The notes beneath the pieces were generated by a model. The model was not told the origin of the DNA, searched no databases, and saw nothing but the letters and a program-made list of their open reading frames with translations. The translations under genes and the position numbers were made by a program. A stretch of 64,000 nt of DNA, taken from contig NC_052354.1 in assembly GCF_009727055.1 (NCBI RefSeq), positions 35,023,465 through 35,087,464 of the forward strand, in the 5' to 3' direction. This document shows positions 22,086 to 32,929 of this stretch, piece by piece; positions within the stretch are counted from its first letter, which is position 1, and each line of letters opens with the position of its first letter. This DNA comes from Benincasa hispida (Eukaryota > Streptophyta > Magnoliopsida > Cucurbitales > Cucurbitaceae).

Positions 22086-23384
22086 TGAAGGAAATCTAAA
22101 CAGAGATCTCTATGAGTAGTGTAAATGGATCGTTCCAAATCCCATTCAGAATGAACACAACAATCATAGTCAACTGAAAACATACAAATAATACACAAAC
22201 AGAAATTACAATATGCCACAAGAAGATATAAGAGATAGAGCATGCGTACTTTTGAAGAACCATTCTTCAAGTATCCCTCAATCAGTCTCCAATGTGTCCA
22301 AAGCAGCACTCGAATGTAACGATTAGAATATGACCTCCAACACGAACAACTTGATGCTCCTCTAACCCAATCGAGTCCAACTCGATCCTCCAACTGAATT
22401 AGAACACCACCACAAGTGTTACCTTTGTATTCTCAATGTGAGAATCCAAAAGTTGTGAACTCTGTATGATTTTAGATTGAGGAAGATAGGAAGTATACGA
22501 TCGAGTAAGTGGGAGATATAAACACTACCTATCGTATAGACGATGTACTCGATCGTTTAATAAATGGAAACCTATCGTATAGACTTTGCTACTCGATCGT
22601 GTAGCAACGATCAACAAGTAACTATCGTATAGTCAACTCTTAATGATCGTGTATGCTTTCAATGACTATTGCTTAGTAAAAACTCTTTTTACTTGATAGC
22701 CTTTTCCATGAGCATTTTCTGAGTGAATCGACTACTAAATTTAGAAAACAATTTTTCTTTTATCTCACGGTTATCATAAAACTTCCAATAATCTCCCATC
22801 AAAATGACTATTAGAGAAAAAGGATTAATTATTATATAATTAATATATTATAAATAAATATGATATTTATAACCTATAGTTTTAATATTTCATCATAAGA
22901 TACATATAAATCATAGTTCTTTTTCTATTTTATGGTACTTAATATAAATCATGTTCATATTAATTCCTCCAATTAATGTATCTAATATATTATATCAATT
23001 ATATCACATAATTGAATTTTCTCTTGTTAATTTGAACAATTCAAACTAACCCAAAATATGATTCTCAACTTGAACCAATTGAGCTACCAAGGGGACCTCA
23101 TGGACCTGTAGCTTAAAGCTTCAACTGTACGTGAATAACTGACTAAACTCTTTAGTCACGAGATCCACCATCCATTAACTATTGGTCACTCCACTAAAGA
23201 CTAACAGTTGCACTTTTCGAACTACAGTTATATTTCTGTGTCCATATAACCAATCAACAATGTGATAACCCTTCACAAATCGCTCCTAAGTACAGCTCGG
23301 CCAACATATTATATCAATTTACCATTTTGCCCCTGTAGTTACATCTAACTCCTTAAGTGCCACAACAAATTTACCAGTTTGCCA
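22086..23384 (-). mobile_element. Tnt1-like copia LTR, 3' three-quarters
   Basis: On the minus strand it ends AGATTTCCTTCA at 22086, like the full LTR at 1909-3660. It shares GATTCTCACATTGAGAATAC (about 22445), a CGATCG cluster (about 22495-22660), CTCGTGACTAAAGAGTTTAG (about 23140-23165) and GATGTAACTACAGGGGCAAAA (about 23330). It loses homology at about 23385, where a different sequence begins. A minus-strand 122-codon frame at 22025-22393 lies inside it and is non-coding. Confidence 0.78.
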
Positions 23385-23960
23385 CATTTATAAAATAACC
23401 TATGTGACATGCTTCATGCAATGTCCGATTATTACTATATATAACTTTTATATATATAACGTGTAACAACCTAGCAAACATGCTATCATTCACCCTTATA
23501 CTATAACATTTATAATATAAAGATGATGCATGTCAATGCTTTTTATGCATGAATAAATATAACTTTTATATTAATGATGCAAGAGCATGCTCTTACATAA
23601 TTAAAATCATGCTTCTCTAAATTAGAACAATTACAATAAAGACATGATGCATGATCATTGCATAACCTAAAGTGGGATTTCCTATATGTGCATACCATAT
23701 GATGTATAAAAACATACATCGCATGTAATAAACAAAGGATTAATGGACCGGGATGAGCCTTTACAAAAAATCGGAATGAAAAACCCTATCTATTACATTT
23801 TTCATCGAGCAAACTGGTTCACAGGCGAACCGGGTCTTGAACTGCCAGGAGGTCTTCATCGTGTAGCAAACTCCAGCATGTAGACGATCGTTCAGCGCGC
23901 ACTAGATGATAGAAACTTCATCGTGTAGTAAACGATCGCGTAGAGGATGCGTTATTTTAT
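23385..23960 (-). repeat. Shared 'X' segment, copy 1, with CGATCG cluster
   Basis: Matches 32930-33510 in the same orientation: CTTATACTATAAC, TAAAGATGATGCATG, GGCGAACC(A/G)GGTCTTGAAC and then CGATCG-type motifs (about 23860-23945). It lies between a copia LTR and the Athila LTR. It is not part of the complete LTR at 1909, so it is either element leader or a separate repeat. Confidence 0.55.
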
Positions 23961-25616
23961 GTGATGAAATTATGCAATGAAATGAGGTGATGGAAATGCG
24001 TCGAGTAACAAGCTTTCTCAGCGGAATCCAAGTATAAACTCCATTGAGTTTCCTGGTAAGTCCAGGGTCGGAGACTCGGGAAAACGGTATACGATGGTCA
24101 TTTTCAAGAAGACTTTGCGGTAACCAAGAAATCAAATAGTTGTTTTGGGGTTGTTGTTTGTGGTAATAAAATAAACGAATGTGGCAGATTTGAGAAAAGA
24201 TCGATTATGTGGTAGATACACTGAGTATGTGGANNNNNTGAGAAGGTCTTTAGCTAGCATTTCCCAGGAATGCGTCAAACTAAGTGATCATGCTACACTC
24301 ATGCGACAGCAGATCATTTTCAAATGCAAATGCCGCGCTCCTAGTTCTAGGATGCATGTGTTGAATGCAACAATGTCCATAGATCTTATTCCTAAGTCTT
24401 TATTCTTTTCCAATGCGATGATGCAAGATGCACACAAAGACAAGGTGACTGCATACAATCATATCCTATCTCTAAGATGCATGTGATGCGTTAATAGCAA
24501 ACAATGCTTATTCCTAAGCTCTTATCTCTTCATTATGCGTTCTAATTTGACTCTCCCGAGCCTAGATTCTAACCTGACTTTTCCAAGCCTAGATCCTATC
24601 CTTAGACTACCCTCTCGAGTATCTCTAATGGATGAATGATGCATACATAATACAAGATAATCATATAGAATGAAGATCCCCATTTAAGCTAGCAAAGTGC
24701 TTCTCAACCTATTAGACAGATTTAGCTACTTATGCGTAATAAACAGAGAGTGAACAGATATAAAGAAGTAAATTCCATTTCTATAGATAAGTTTAAATAC
24801 AAGATGACAATGGAAGATAAGGATAGAGAGCCTGGTAGAAATCCCTTGTTTCCCAAGGCTTTTACACCGTCAACTCTATTCTATTCAAAAGATATTCCTG
24901 CTTCTGCAGGATCTATCCCTCTCTCCGATCTTGATGCTTTCGACACTCTCCCAAGTCCACCAGAACGATCTATCAGTACAATCTCGCTTCTATCGCTTCT
25001 TCCTTAAAATAAAAGAAAATCTAAAAACAAGGCTAATCTATCTACGAAAAAATTCTCTAAGTGTTTGAACTTCTTTGCTGAAGGTTGCCTTCGGTATTTA
25101 TAGAGCTTCGGGGTGAAAGGCGACTTCTTTCTTATGATTGACAGATGGATGGCTTTAATTCTCTGACTGATGCGCTGAATATTTATCAACGAAAAACTGA
25201 GTGTACTCGCTACAGTAGATCGTTAGCGGCTTGTCAATTTAATTCGGACTCGACCCTCATCAGCTTTCTGTCCCATCGTGATTACTTATGCTTTTCACCT
25301 AGATGCACCCACCAAGTTGCACCGGCTCTATGCGGCAATCTTTCTTGGGCAGATGTTTGCGAGCACAAATCACTGCAAAACCTTGCGGTAGCGCTGCGCT
25401 CAACCATTGATTTCTTGTGATCGCACTTTTCGCCTTGTGTCAACGCATATTCTGCATAAAAATGCAAAAGTTAACTATTTTTATGCGATGAACGCATGCG
25501 ACCGCAATGTCATGAACTTAATGCTTTTTGGACGTAATCTTGTATATTTTATCAACACAAACCTGCATTATTTAATAACTTAGTACTGTAATAACATGCA
25601 TTTCTGCCCGCTATCA
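23961..25616 (-). mobile_element. 3' LTR of minus-strand Athila-type element
   Basis: On the minus strand it starts TGATAGCGGGCAGAAATGCA at 25616, directly after a G-rich PPT. It is about 1.65 kb long and is a clear relative of the solo LTR at 37640-39285, sharing the TATA region GGTATTTATAGAGC (25092-25105), GTTGCACC/GTTGCGC blocks and the CCTGGTAAGTCC/CCTGATAAGTCC tail. An assembly gap of five N lies at 24234-24238. The 3' border at about 23961 is approximate. Small frames inside it are not genes. Confidence 0.85.
24234..24238. other. Assembly gap (5 N)
   Basis: Five N bases inside the Athila LTR. The aligned copy at 37640-39285 has only a few extra bases there, so the true gap is short. 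Confidence 0.95.
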
Positions 25617-25632
25617 CACCCCCAAATTTAAA
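25617..25632 (-). other. Polypurine tract of minus-strand Athila element
   Basis: Minus strand TTAAATTTGGGGGTG immediately precedes the LTR. The plus-strand Athila element has the matching AATTTGGGGGTA before 42649. Confidence 0.85.
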
Positions 25633-25967
25633 CAATGCTTGTCCTCAAGCATAAGCTAAAGATTTCCTTTAGAAAGTCGACCGCAATCTCTTTTCATTGA
25701 TTTCTCCATTCAAATCCTATACACCAAAATTTCCTCAATTCTTATTCAAGTCTCCTCCTAAAATATTTCTAAGATCTAGGAACCACAAGTAAGCAAAAGG
25801 ATACTCCAGAAGACTTGCGTCCCAGATGATGTTGCATACCAGCGTAGGGGTCACTCCATTTTCCTTTATTCCGGGTTCTCAGGTCTACAGAGGTCTTTTC
25901 TCTCTAAAAATCCCCCTCGCAATATGTCTTGACTCGTTTCCCATTAACCTTAAATGTACGGGTTGTC
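25633..25967 (-). other. Athila 3' untranslated region
   Basis: About 335 bp between the integrase stop region and PPT. On the minus strand it holds 'TTGAGGACAAGCATTG' close to the PPT, as the plus-strand element does at 42616-42631. No second ORF is present, unlike the plus-strand relative. Confidence 0.5.
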
Positions 25968-27105
25968 CTAAGTAATCAGCTCAATCGCACTATGCTGGAA
26001 TATTTCTTTAATGATAAAGGGTTCGAACCAGCGCGACTTTAACTTGCCAGGAACGATCCGTAGCCATGAATTGAAGAGTAAGACCTTTTGTCCAACATGG
26101 AGATTTTTACCGCATAGCCTGCTGTCAGGCCACCATTTTGCTCGTTCTTTGTATAATTTAGCATTTTCATAAGCTTGCATTCTCCACTCATCAAGCTCGA
26201 CCAGTTGTAGCTTTCTTGTCTCCCCTGCTGCTTTTAATTCAAAGTTAAGTTTCTTCATCGCCCACAGTGCTTTATGCTCCAGCTCTAATGGCAAATGATG
26301 TGCTTTACCAAATACTATTACATACAGAGACATGCCTATCGGTGTTTTATAGGCAGTTCGGTATGCCCACAACGCATCATCCAACTTTGTTGACCAATCT
26401 TTTCACAAAGGCTTTACCACCTTCTCCAATATCAACTTAATTTCTCGGTTGGACACTTCAGCCTGACCATTCGTCTGTGGATGGTATGCGGTGGCCACTT
26501 TATGGAGGACATTATATTTCAGCAGCAGATTTTTGACAGAGTAATTGACAAAATGGAAGCCTTTGTCACTTATTATGGCACGTGAAGTGCCAAAACGCGT
26601 GAAAATATTTTTCTTCAGGAATTTGGAGACTACGGCCACATCACTTGCGGTGCATGCTATTGTTTCTAACCATTTGGACACATAGTCGATGACTAGCAGA
26701 ATATACTTGTGCCCATTCGAAGGTGGGAATGGTCCCGTGAAATCAATTCCCCATACGTCGAACAACTCCAGTTCTAGAATGATGTTCATGGGCATCGCAT
26801 GTTTCCATGAAATATTACCTGTGCGTTGGCACCTGTCACACTTCATTGCATAGTCTCTGGCATCCTTAAATAATGTTGGCCAATAGAACCCACTTTGTAA
26901 GACTTTTGTTGCATTGTGCACCCTCCAAAGTGTCCACCATATGGTGAATCATGACTTTTCGATAATATGTATTGATAAGCAGCCTCCGGTACACATAGTC
27001 ACATAACTTAGTCTGACCCCTTATTATACAGATTTGGCTCATCCCAATAATAATATTTGCATTCATGTTTGAGCTTCTTCTATTGGTGGTAGGTATACTC
27101 TTCAA
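25968..27105 (-). pseudogene. Athila-type gypsy integrase
   Basis: Read from 27105 downward: the zinc-binding region appears as [10 protein letters not shown] (frameshifted around 26900-26960) and CDRCQRTGN (CxxC). The catalytic core has [19 protein letters not shown] (first Asp), [11 protein letters not shown] (second Asp) and [16 protein letters not shown] (Glu). A stop near 26403 separates it from the C-terminal part [18 protein letters not shown] ... [22 protein letters not shown]. The D-D-E triad is complete, yet the frame is cut at least twice. It would insert the element cDNA. It has no chromodomain, consistent with Athila. Confidence 0.93.
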
Positions 27106-27135
27106 GAAATTGCTCGAGTTGACTATGTCAGCATA

Positions 27136-27660
27136 CTATTGTAATTCTTCAATCAGAAATAGCTGCTCATCTGGAAACACTACGCTCACCTCTGATTCCT
27201 TGCGATCAACCTCAGGATTTTCCAAACTGGATAAATTATCCGCAACTTGGTTCTTCGTCCCCTTGTGGTCAATTATTTCCATATCGAATTCTTGGAGGAG
27301 GAGAACCCATCTAATCAGCCTCGACTTTGCGTCCTTCTTTGTCATTAGATATTTTATAGTCGAGTGGTTAGTGTGGATGAGTACTTTTGATCCCAGCAGA
27401 TATGCTCTGAACTTTTCTAACGCAAATATTACTGCAAGCAGCTCTTTTTTTATGGTGGTGTAGTTAGTCTGAGCAGGATTTAAAGTCTAACTGGCATATG
27501 CAATGGGATGCAATATTTTTTTTCTCTTCTGTGCTAGTACTACTCCCATCACATACCTGCTCGCATCACACATTATTTCAAAGGGAAGTGTCCAATCTGG
27601 CACGATCAAAACGGGTGCAGTCGTCAGTGCCTTCTTTAAAGTCATGAATGCGTTATGGAA
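27136..27660 (-). pseudogene. Athila-type RNase H with a changed catalytic residue
   Basis: On the minus strand PFEIMCDASRYVMGVVL (Asp), [18 protein letters not shown] (Glu) and [19 protein letters not shown] are visible. The last motif is HTDHSTIKYL in the family, so the third catalytic Asp has become Asn. The closing [15 protein letters not shown] keeps the distal Asp. A stop interrupts [12 protein letters not shown] at about 27488. Together with RT it forms the reverse-transcription core. Confidence 0.9.
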
Positions 27661-28765
27661 ATTATCATCAAAGTCAAATTACCTATCGTCTTCCAACAAT
27701 GCACTCAGCGGTCGTGCTATTTTTGAGAAATCCTTAACAAAACGTCTGTAAAATCCAGCATGCCCCAAGAAACTTCTTACAGGCTTTACACTTGTTGGCG
27801 GTAGGAGTTTTTCAATTGCTTCTATTTTTGCCTTGTCTACCTCCAACCCATCCCGAGATACCTTGTGCCCCAGCACAATGTTCTACTTCACCATAAAATG
27901 GCATTTTTCCCAGTTAAGTACAAGATTTGTCTCCTTGTATCTTTTCAATATCTTCTCCAGGTTGGCAAGACAGACTTCATATGTGTACCTATAGACAGAG
28001 AAGTCGTCCATGAATATTTCAACAGAGTCCTCAAGATATTATGAAAAGATGGCCATCATGCACCTTTGGAACGTGCCGGGCGCATTGCAGAGGCCAAATG
28101 GCATGCGGCAAAAAGAAAAAGTTCTGTATGGGCAGGTGAATATGGTCTTTTCCTGATCTTCGGGAGAAATCATAATCTGATTATAATCGGCATATCCATC
28201 CAGAAAGCAGTAGAAGTCCTTTCCATCCAGATGATCGAACATTTGATCAATGAAAGTTAAAGGGAAATGATCTTTCTTCATTGTCGCATTCAGCTTGCGG
28301 TAGTCCATGCAAATACGCCACCTGGTGACGGTTCTTTGTGGTATCAGCTCATTGTTTGCGTTGGGGACTACCATCATCCCTCCTTTTTTTGGCACGCACT
28401 GCATGGGGCTGACCCACGTGCTGTCTGTTATTGGATAAATGATGCCCGCATCTATCCACTTTATTATCTCCTTTTTAATGACCTCTTTCATCGCAGGGTT
28501 GTGTCTATGCTGATGTTTAATCGATCCTTTATGGTTTTCTTCGAGACGAATTCGATGCATACAGTATGCGGGGCTAATTCCTCGAATGTCTGCGAGCGTC
28601 CAGCCAATCGCTTGCACATACTTTCTTAGAATGCTCAGCAACGCATTCTTCTAGTCTTCATTAAGTTCAGAGGAAATAATGATTGGCAGCTTTTCATTCT
28701 GCCCCAAAAAATGCATACTTTAGGTGATTTGGAAGGGTCTTCAACTCTATTATTGGTGGTTCTTT
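27661..28765 (-). pseudogene. Athila-type gypsy reverse transcriptase
   Basis: Reads in one frame with about three stops: MHFLGQNEKLPIIISSELN, YVQAIGWTLADIRGISP, PAMKEVIKKEIIKWIDAG, SPMQCVPKKGGM, WRICMDYRKLNATMKKDHFP, FCRMPFGLCNAPGTFQRC, catalytic VEIFMDDFSVY (about 27985-28015), then the connection VLGHKVSRDGLEVDKAKIEA and FLGHAGFYRRFVKDFSKIARP. Motif order and spacing are typical. Stops fall after MAIFS (about 28038), before NIVLGHK (about 27880) and after LLEDDR (about 27678). Confidence 0.95.
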
Positions 28766-28816
28766 CAAGGACGGTTGTATTGTTTTTCTTTCTTTATTTT
28801 CTGTTGGCTCTTCTTC

Positions 28817-29500
28817 TTAGGTTGCGATCATTTCATCTTCCTTGTTTGTTTTTTCTATGATCGCATTCCATGTCACAATAGATGCGTTTATATCCTCATC
28901 TTCATTTTCATTGCCAGGCTTCTCTTTTTCATTCAAACTTTGGTCGCCGTCAGATTCATTCAGGTCTTCGTCGTCATAAAATCTCATGGCATGGATGATG
29001 TTGAACTTGAGCTTTTGTACATTCACGCTCAAGGTGATCTCTCCTTTGTGAACATCAATCTGGGCATAACCTGTTGATAAAAATGGTCGCCCCAGGATGA
29101 TGGGCACGTCTTTGTCGACTTCATAATCTAAGATGATGAAGTCGGCTGGTAATATAAATTCGTCGATGGTAACCAGCATATCCTTCACTTTCACTTCTAG
29201 ATGCACCAGACATTTATCTTCTAGTTGGACAGTCACGGTCGTGGGCGTAAGTTGCCTCACATTCAACTGCTTAAAGATCGACAAAGGCATCATGTCGATG
29301 TTGGCTCCAAGGTCACACAATGCTTGCCCGATGTACAGTCCTCCAATGGAACAAGGTGTAGTAAAGCTCCCAGGATCGCTCATCTTCGGTGGGTATATTG
29401 ATTTCGAGCTCTACATCAAAGCCATCGTGGCAAACTTACCAGTGCTTCTCTTCTTGGTTACTATACCCTTTAGAAACTTTGCATATGTGGGCATCTCTTC
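28817..29500 (-). pseudogene. Athila-type aspartic protease
   Basis: Main frame 29383-28817: DPGSFTTPCSIGGLYIGQAL, then CDLGANIDMMPLSIFKQL (the family's DLGA active site with substrate-flap downstream) and PIILGRPFLSTG (conserved ILGRPFL). The upstream gag-protease linker is visible as LKQLHINIP and PTYAKFLKGI in shifted frames (about 29440-29540). It matures the Gag-Pol precursor. The active-site Asp is present. Confidence 0.92.
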
Positions 29501-31037
29501 AATCGCTTCACTGAAGGAATATTAATGTGCAATTGTTTTAACATAGTCATGAAGCGTTGTACTGTACCTTGTCATTTTTCTTCTTTCTGAGTCTCAGCGG
29601 GAAAGGTGGAACCTGTACTCTCATGGTCCCTTTTTCTGTTGGCTCTGAGGTGGATGCAACTTCTGGTTCTATCGCTTCTTTTTCCAGCGTAATCAGAGCC
29701 GTCAGGCTAGGCTTCTTCCTCTCCCCCACCACAGTCTTTCCACTCCAAAATTTCACGACTTGACATTGCTCTTTACCTATTCCTCCGGGTTACGTGGGAG
29801 TTCTGTTGAACTTGGCAGGGCCTCTTGCGGTCTGTTCTTGAGCTCACTCGCAATCTGGCTCATTTGTAATTCTAGGTTGCGGATGGAAGTAGCCTGATTT
29901 TGAAGCACAGTTTCGTTTTTCTCAATATACTACTTCAACAAATTTTCCAAGGAGGAAGATTGCAGTGGTTGTAAACTACTAGCTTGACTGCTCGTCTGAC
30001 CGTTATTTCGCAGGAAGAATCCGAGTGGCCCTTCTATCTGTGCCACAGATTTGAAATTTTGCTGCTGATTCTTCCACGCAAAGTTGGGGTGGTTTCTCCA
30101 CCCGTGGTTGTAGGTGTTAGAGAATGGATTATTTTTCACAAAATAAATAGACTGTGGGTTATGCGGGCATTCTTCCATTGCGTGTCTATCACTGCAAGTC
30201 GTACACCTTGCGATAGTCTGATTAATTGCGTTCACTTCCCACTATGCGGTGTTGGGCTGTTGATTGTGATTCCCTGATTAGGTTCATCATCGCATTCATC
30301 TGACTCTGAAGTGAAGCGATAACACCATTGTTTGCATCATTATCCTTTATTCTCAGTCTTTGATCGCTCTCTCTCCAGTCCTCGTGATTTTTAGAGATAC
30401 GATCCAGAATGTTCTTAGCCTGGTCATATCTTTTGTATAGTAGACCACCAGTGGCTCCTGCATTGGCAGCAGTCTGCGAAGCGGAATTTAAACCGTGATA
30501 AAAGATCTCATTTTGTAAGTAGTCTGATAATCCGTTGTGTGGACAGTTCTTTACTAGCCTCTTAAACCTTGCCCAGGCATCGCTGAGCAATTCGTCTATG
30601 TCTTGTTCAAAATTGGTTATTAGTTTCCTTCTTCTAACATTCTCAGTAGGTAGGAAATATTTCTTCATAAACTTCTCTACGACCTGTTCCTATGAAATGA
30701 TCTCTCCCGGCTCGAGAGGATACACCCATTTTTGTGCCTGATCACACAGAGAAAATGGAAACAAAGTTAGTTGAACTTCTTCGACAGAGATATTCGGGAA
30801 CAAAAAAGTATTGCAGATTTCTATAAATCTTCGAAGGTGGGCATGCGGGTCCTCGCCACGCCTACCTCCTAATTGTCCTATAGTCTGGATCATCTGCAGC
30901 ATCACTGTCTTGATTTCGAATCAGGATCCATTAAGGGTAGGCCTCATGATTTCTGGAGAGAAATCGTAGAGGTTTGGCAATGCATAGTCCCTAATGGGCC
31001 TATTACGATTGTTTTCTAGTAAGATTGGATTCGCCAT
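29501..31037 (-). pseudogene. Athila-type gag with CCHC-like zinc motif
   Basis: The start ATG at 31037 begins MANPILLENNRNRPIRDYA, the usual short N-terminus before the gag core. Core motifs: RRGEDPHAHLRRFIEIC, EEVQLTLFPFSLCDQAQKW, EKFMKKYFLPTENVRRRKLI, WARFKRLVKNCPHNGL and EIFYHGLNSASQ. After a frameshift near 30230 comes RCTTCSDRHAMEECP (CxxC...H....C zinc knuckle) and HPNFAWKNQQQNF. Stops sit at 30921-30923 and 30690-30692; the latter replaces the Trp of WEQVVEKF. Gag forms the particle that packages the element RNA. The promoter side of the element is missing: copia LTR begins only a few bases upstream of the ATG. Confidence 0.92.
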
Positions 31038-31044
31038 GACGTTG

Positions 31045-31450
31045 TTTTCGTATACAAACTCTTTGTATAGGACGGCCTCGCTCACATGTCCCCAACATGA
31101 ATGATCAGAATCAGATCATCTGTGACAAGTCACAACACTTGTGACCATTCCACAAAGCAGGCCGCGTCCATAGCGTTACCAGGATAAGGTTTCCCTCATA
31201 TATCCATATACTACAAACCATTTTTGTTATCACTCAAGACATGATCCACTTCTATGTCACCACATACATGCTTGAGTCACATACAGATAACCAGGGATTT
31301 TATGCTTATTAATTTGTGGTAAAGCAAATAAAACAATTAACCGACCAAATTATAAGATGTGAAGTAAATATCATATATTAACAACACAAGTGTTCGTACA
31401 AACTGTTTATAAATTACAGGACACGAGACTTTAGGGCATGAACCCTTTGA
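31045..31450 (-). mobile_element. Tnt1-like copia LTR, first ~400 bp
   Basis: On the minus strand from about 31450: GGGTTCATGCCCTAAAGTC, CAAGCATGTATGTGGTGACATA, GTGGATCATGTCTTGAGTG, CTTATCCTGGTAACGCTATGG and GTCCTATACAAAGAG. These match 62531-62920 and 1909-2270. The canonical TGTTGGG start has decayed to TCAAAGGG. Homology ends at about 31045, abutting the Athila gag. Confidence 0.78.
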
Positions 31451-31760
31451 TCTCAAAAATTGAGAACTGACGTTCAAAAAAATCTTGCAACAAGTCCATG
31501 ATCTTACGTGCAATGATCATGTTCTCAACCATTTTGGCCAATACATTAGGTATACTAGCCAAAATGTGAAGTTGGGCCATCGAATTAGCCTTCACCACAT
31601 CTCATATGCATTATGAACATGTTGCGGTGCATTAAGAGTTGGGATTTGAGGACACTCCTCAACCATGACAAACTCGAGTTCGTTTACCACGGAATATGTT
31701 TTAACAAACTCTTTCCAATGTATGTAATCAGTCAAATTAAAAGATGCAACTACTCTTTGA
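31451..31760 (-). pseudogene. Tnt1-like copia gag fragment
   Basis: Minus strand, shifted frames: DYIHWKEFVKTYSVVNELEF, VMVEECPQIPTLNAPQHVH, NAYEMW, ANSMAQLHILASIPNVLAKM, ARKIMDLLQDFFERQFSIF. These correspond to the UBN2-type copia gag ('Y..WK', 'EECP', 'ILASM', 'AKEIMDSLQ'). The frame stops exactly where an LTR of the same family begins (31450), so the gag was split by an LTR of its own family. Confidence 0.78.
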
Positions 31761-32059
31761 AAACAAAAATATAATTTGGTTTAGCAAAATCTAAATGAAC
31801 CCTTTATGACATCTAGTTTTACAATGACGCTTCAGTGGTTTAGGACAAAAGCCACCAAAGAGTAGTCAATTTATCCTTCCTCTGCATTGAGACACTCTCA
31901 ACCAGTCATTAATACCAGAAAATCTCTTGTTCCTATAACGACTAGCCATCATTGATTTGGTCAAAAAATCATTAACTTGCTTAACAATTTCTCGTAAGTG
32001 TGACCCTTCATTTTAGATCCTAGAGTTCCACCCCAAGCAGCCTATCCATTTCTGAAGTT
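31761..32059 (-). other. Copia leader/gag 5' region, degenerate
   Basis: Lies just upstream of the gag fragment in transcription order. It contains CACTGAAGCGTCATTGTAA and is probably the gag N-terminal or leader part. No continuous frame. Confidence 0.35.
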
Positions 32060-32325
32060 CACCTTAATATTGACGAACCGCACAAACCATCCAAAAGAGG
32101 ACCCTCCCAGGGTGCCACGAGGCCGTGAAAGAAGATCTCACGGTGCAAACCAATGAATGAGACCGCATGACATGTTGACACACATCCTTCACCCACTTAC
32201 TATAAACACTCTCTCCATCCACCTTGATATTGACTCGTGCAAACACCATACGAAGGGGGATGCTCCCAGGGCACCACGAGGCCAAACATGAATCTCCCGG
32301 TGTGAACATTAAGGGAGAAACATGA
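32060..32325 (-). repeat. Direct duplication in copia leader, ~160-bp period
   Basis: The plus strand shows ACCTTAATATTGACGAACCG at 32061 and ACCTTGATATTGACTCGTGC at 32220. Each is followed by a CTCCCAGGGYRCCACGAGGCC block (32105 and 32264) and a CTCMCGGTG block (32137 and 32297). The two copies are clearly related and diverged. Confidence 0.65.
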
Positions 32326-32929
32326 GTGGAATTGACATATCATATATATCTTTTCCTCCCACTGGGTATTTTATAACCTAGGGTTTAGTTTACTTAGAAA
32401 AAATACGGCTAACGATTTTAACTAAGTGACTTTTTAGGTTTGCCTAAAAGTAACTCTTACTTTGGAAAATTGAACAAATTTTGATCATAATTCATTAAAC
32501 TCTTTATTGAAGTTTTTGATCAACTATTGCATACTTGTAGCAAATCTATCTAATTCACCTTTTCAAGTAGGTTCCCAGGTAGGGGTGTTTCATTTCCGTC
32601 AGCTTAAATACCCCAACCGAGCCAGAACCCGCCTTAGACAAAATGTTCCTTATAGATAGATTTAATACAAATTTAATATTTTATTCAAATCAATTTAATC
32701 CTATTAAATCGATTCAAAAGATTAAACTTAGGCATCTAGTCTCATTAGAACCAAGAATTTAGGTCTATCTCAATCCAATTTTATAACCCTTTTAAAACAT
32801 GAGTTCACCTAAGTTCGCATGCAACTCTTTCTTATTTATTTTAGTTCTAATTTCCAATATAACACTTATAACAGGAAACAACTAAAACCAACCACAATGC
32901 AAAGCAACAAATACAAGGCATTCATAACT
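32326..32929 (-). other. Leader-like sequence, nothing recognised
   Basis: Between the duplication and segment X. No coding motif was recognised. Confidence 0.35.

Noticed and set aside
22025..22393. 122-codon minus-strand open frame
   Set aside because: It lies across the 3' end of a Tnt1-like LTR (22086 border) and has no motif; the LTR explains the sequence.
24181..24486. 101-codon frame crossing the N gap
   Set aside because: It is inside an Athila LTR, spans unknown bases and is not conserved in the LTR copy at 37640-39285.
28267..29525. Several plus-strand frames of 97-130 codons
   Set aside because: They are antisense shadows of the Athila RT, protease and gag on the minus strand.
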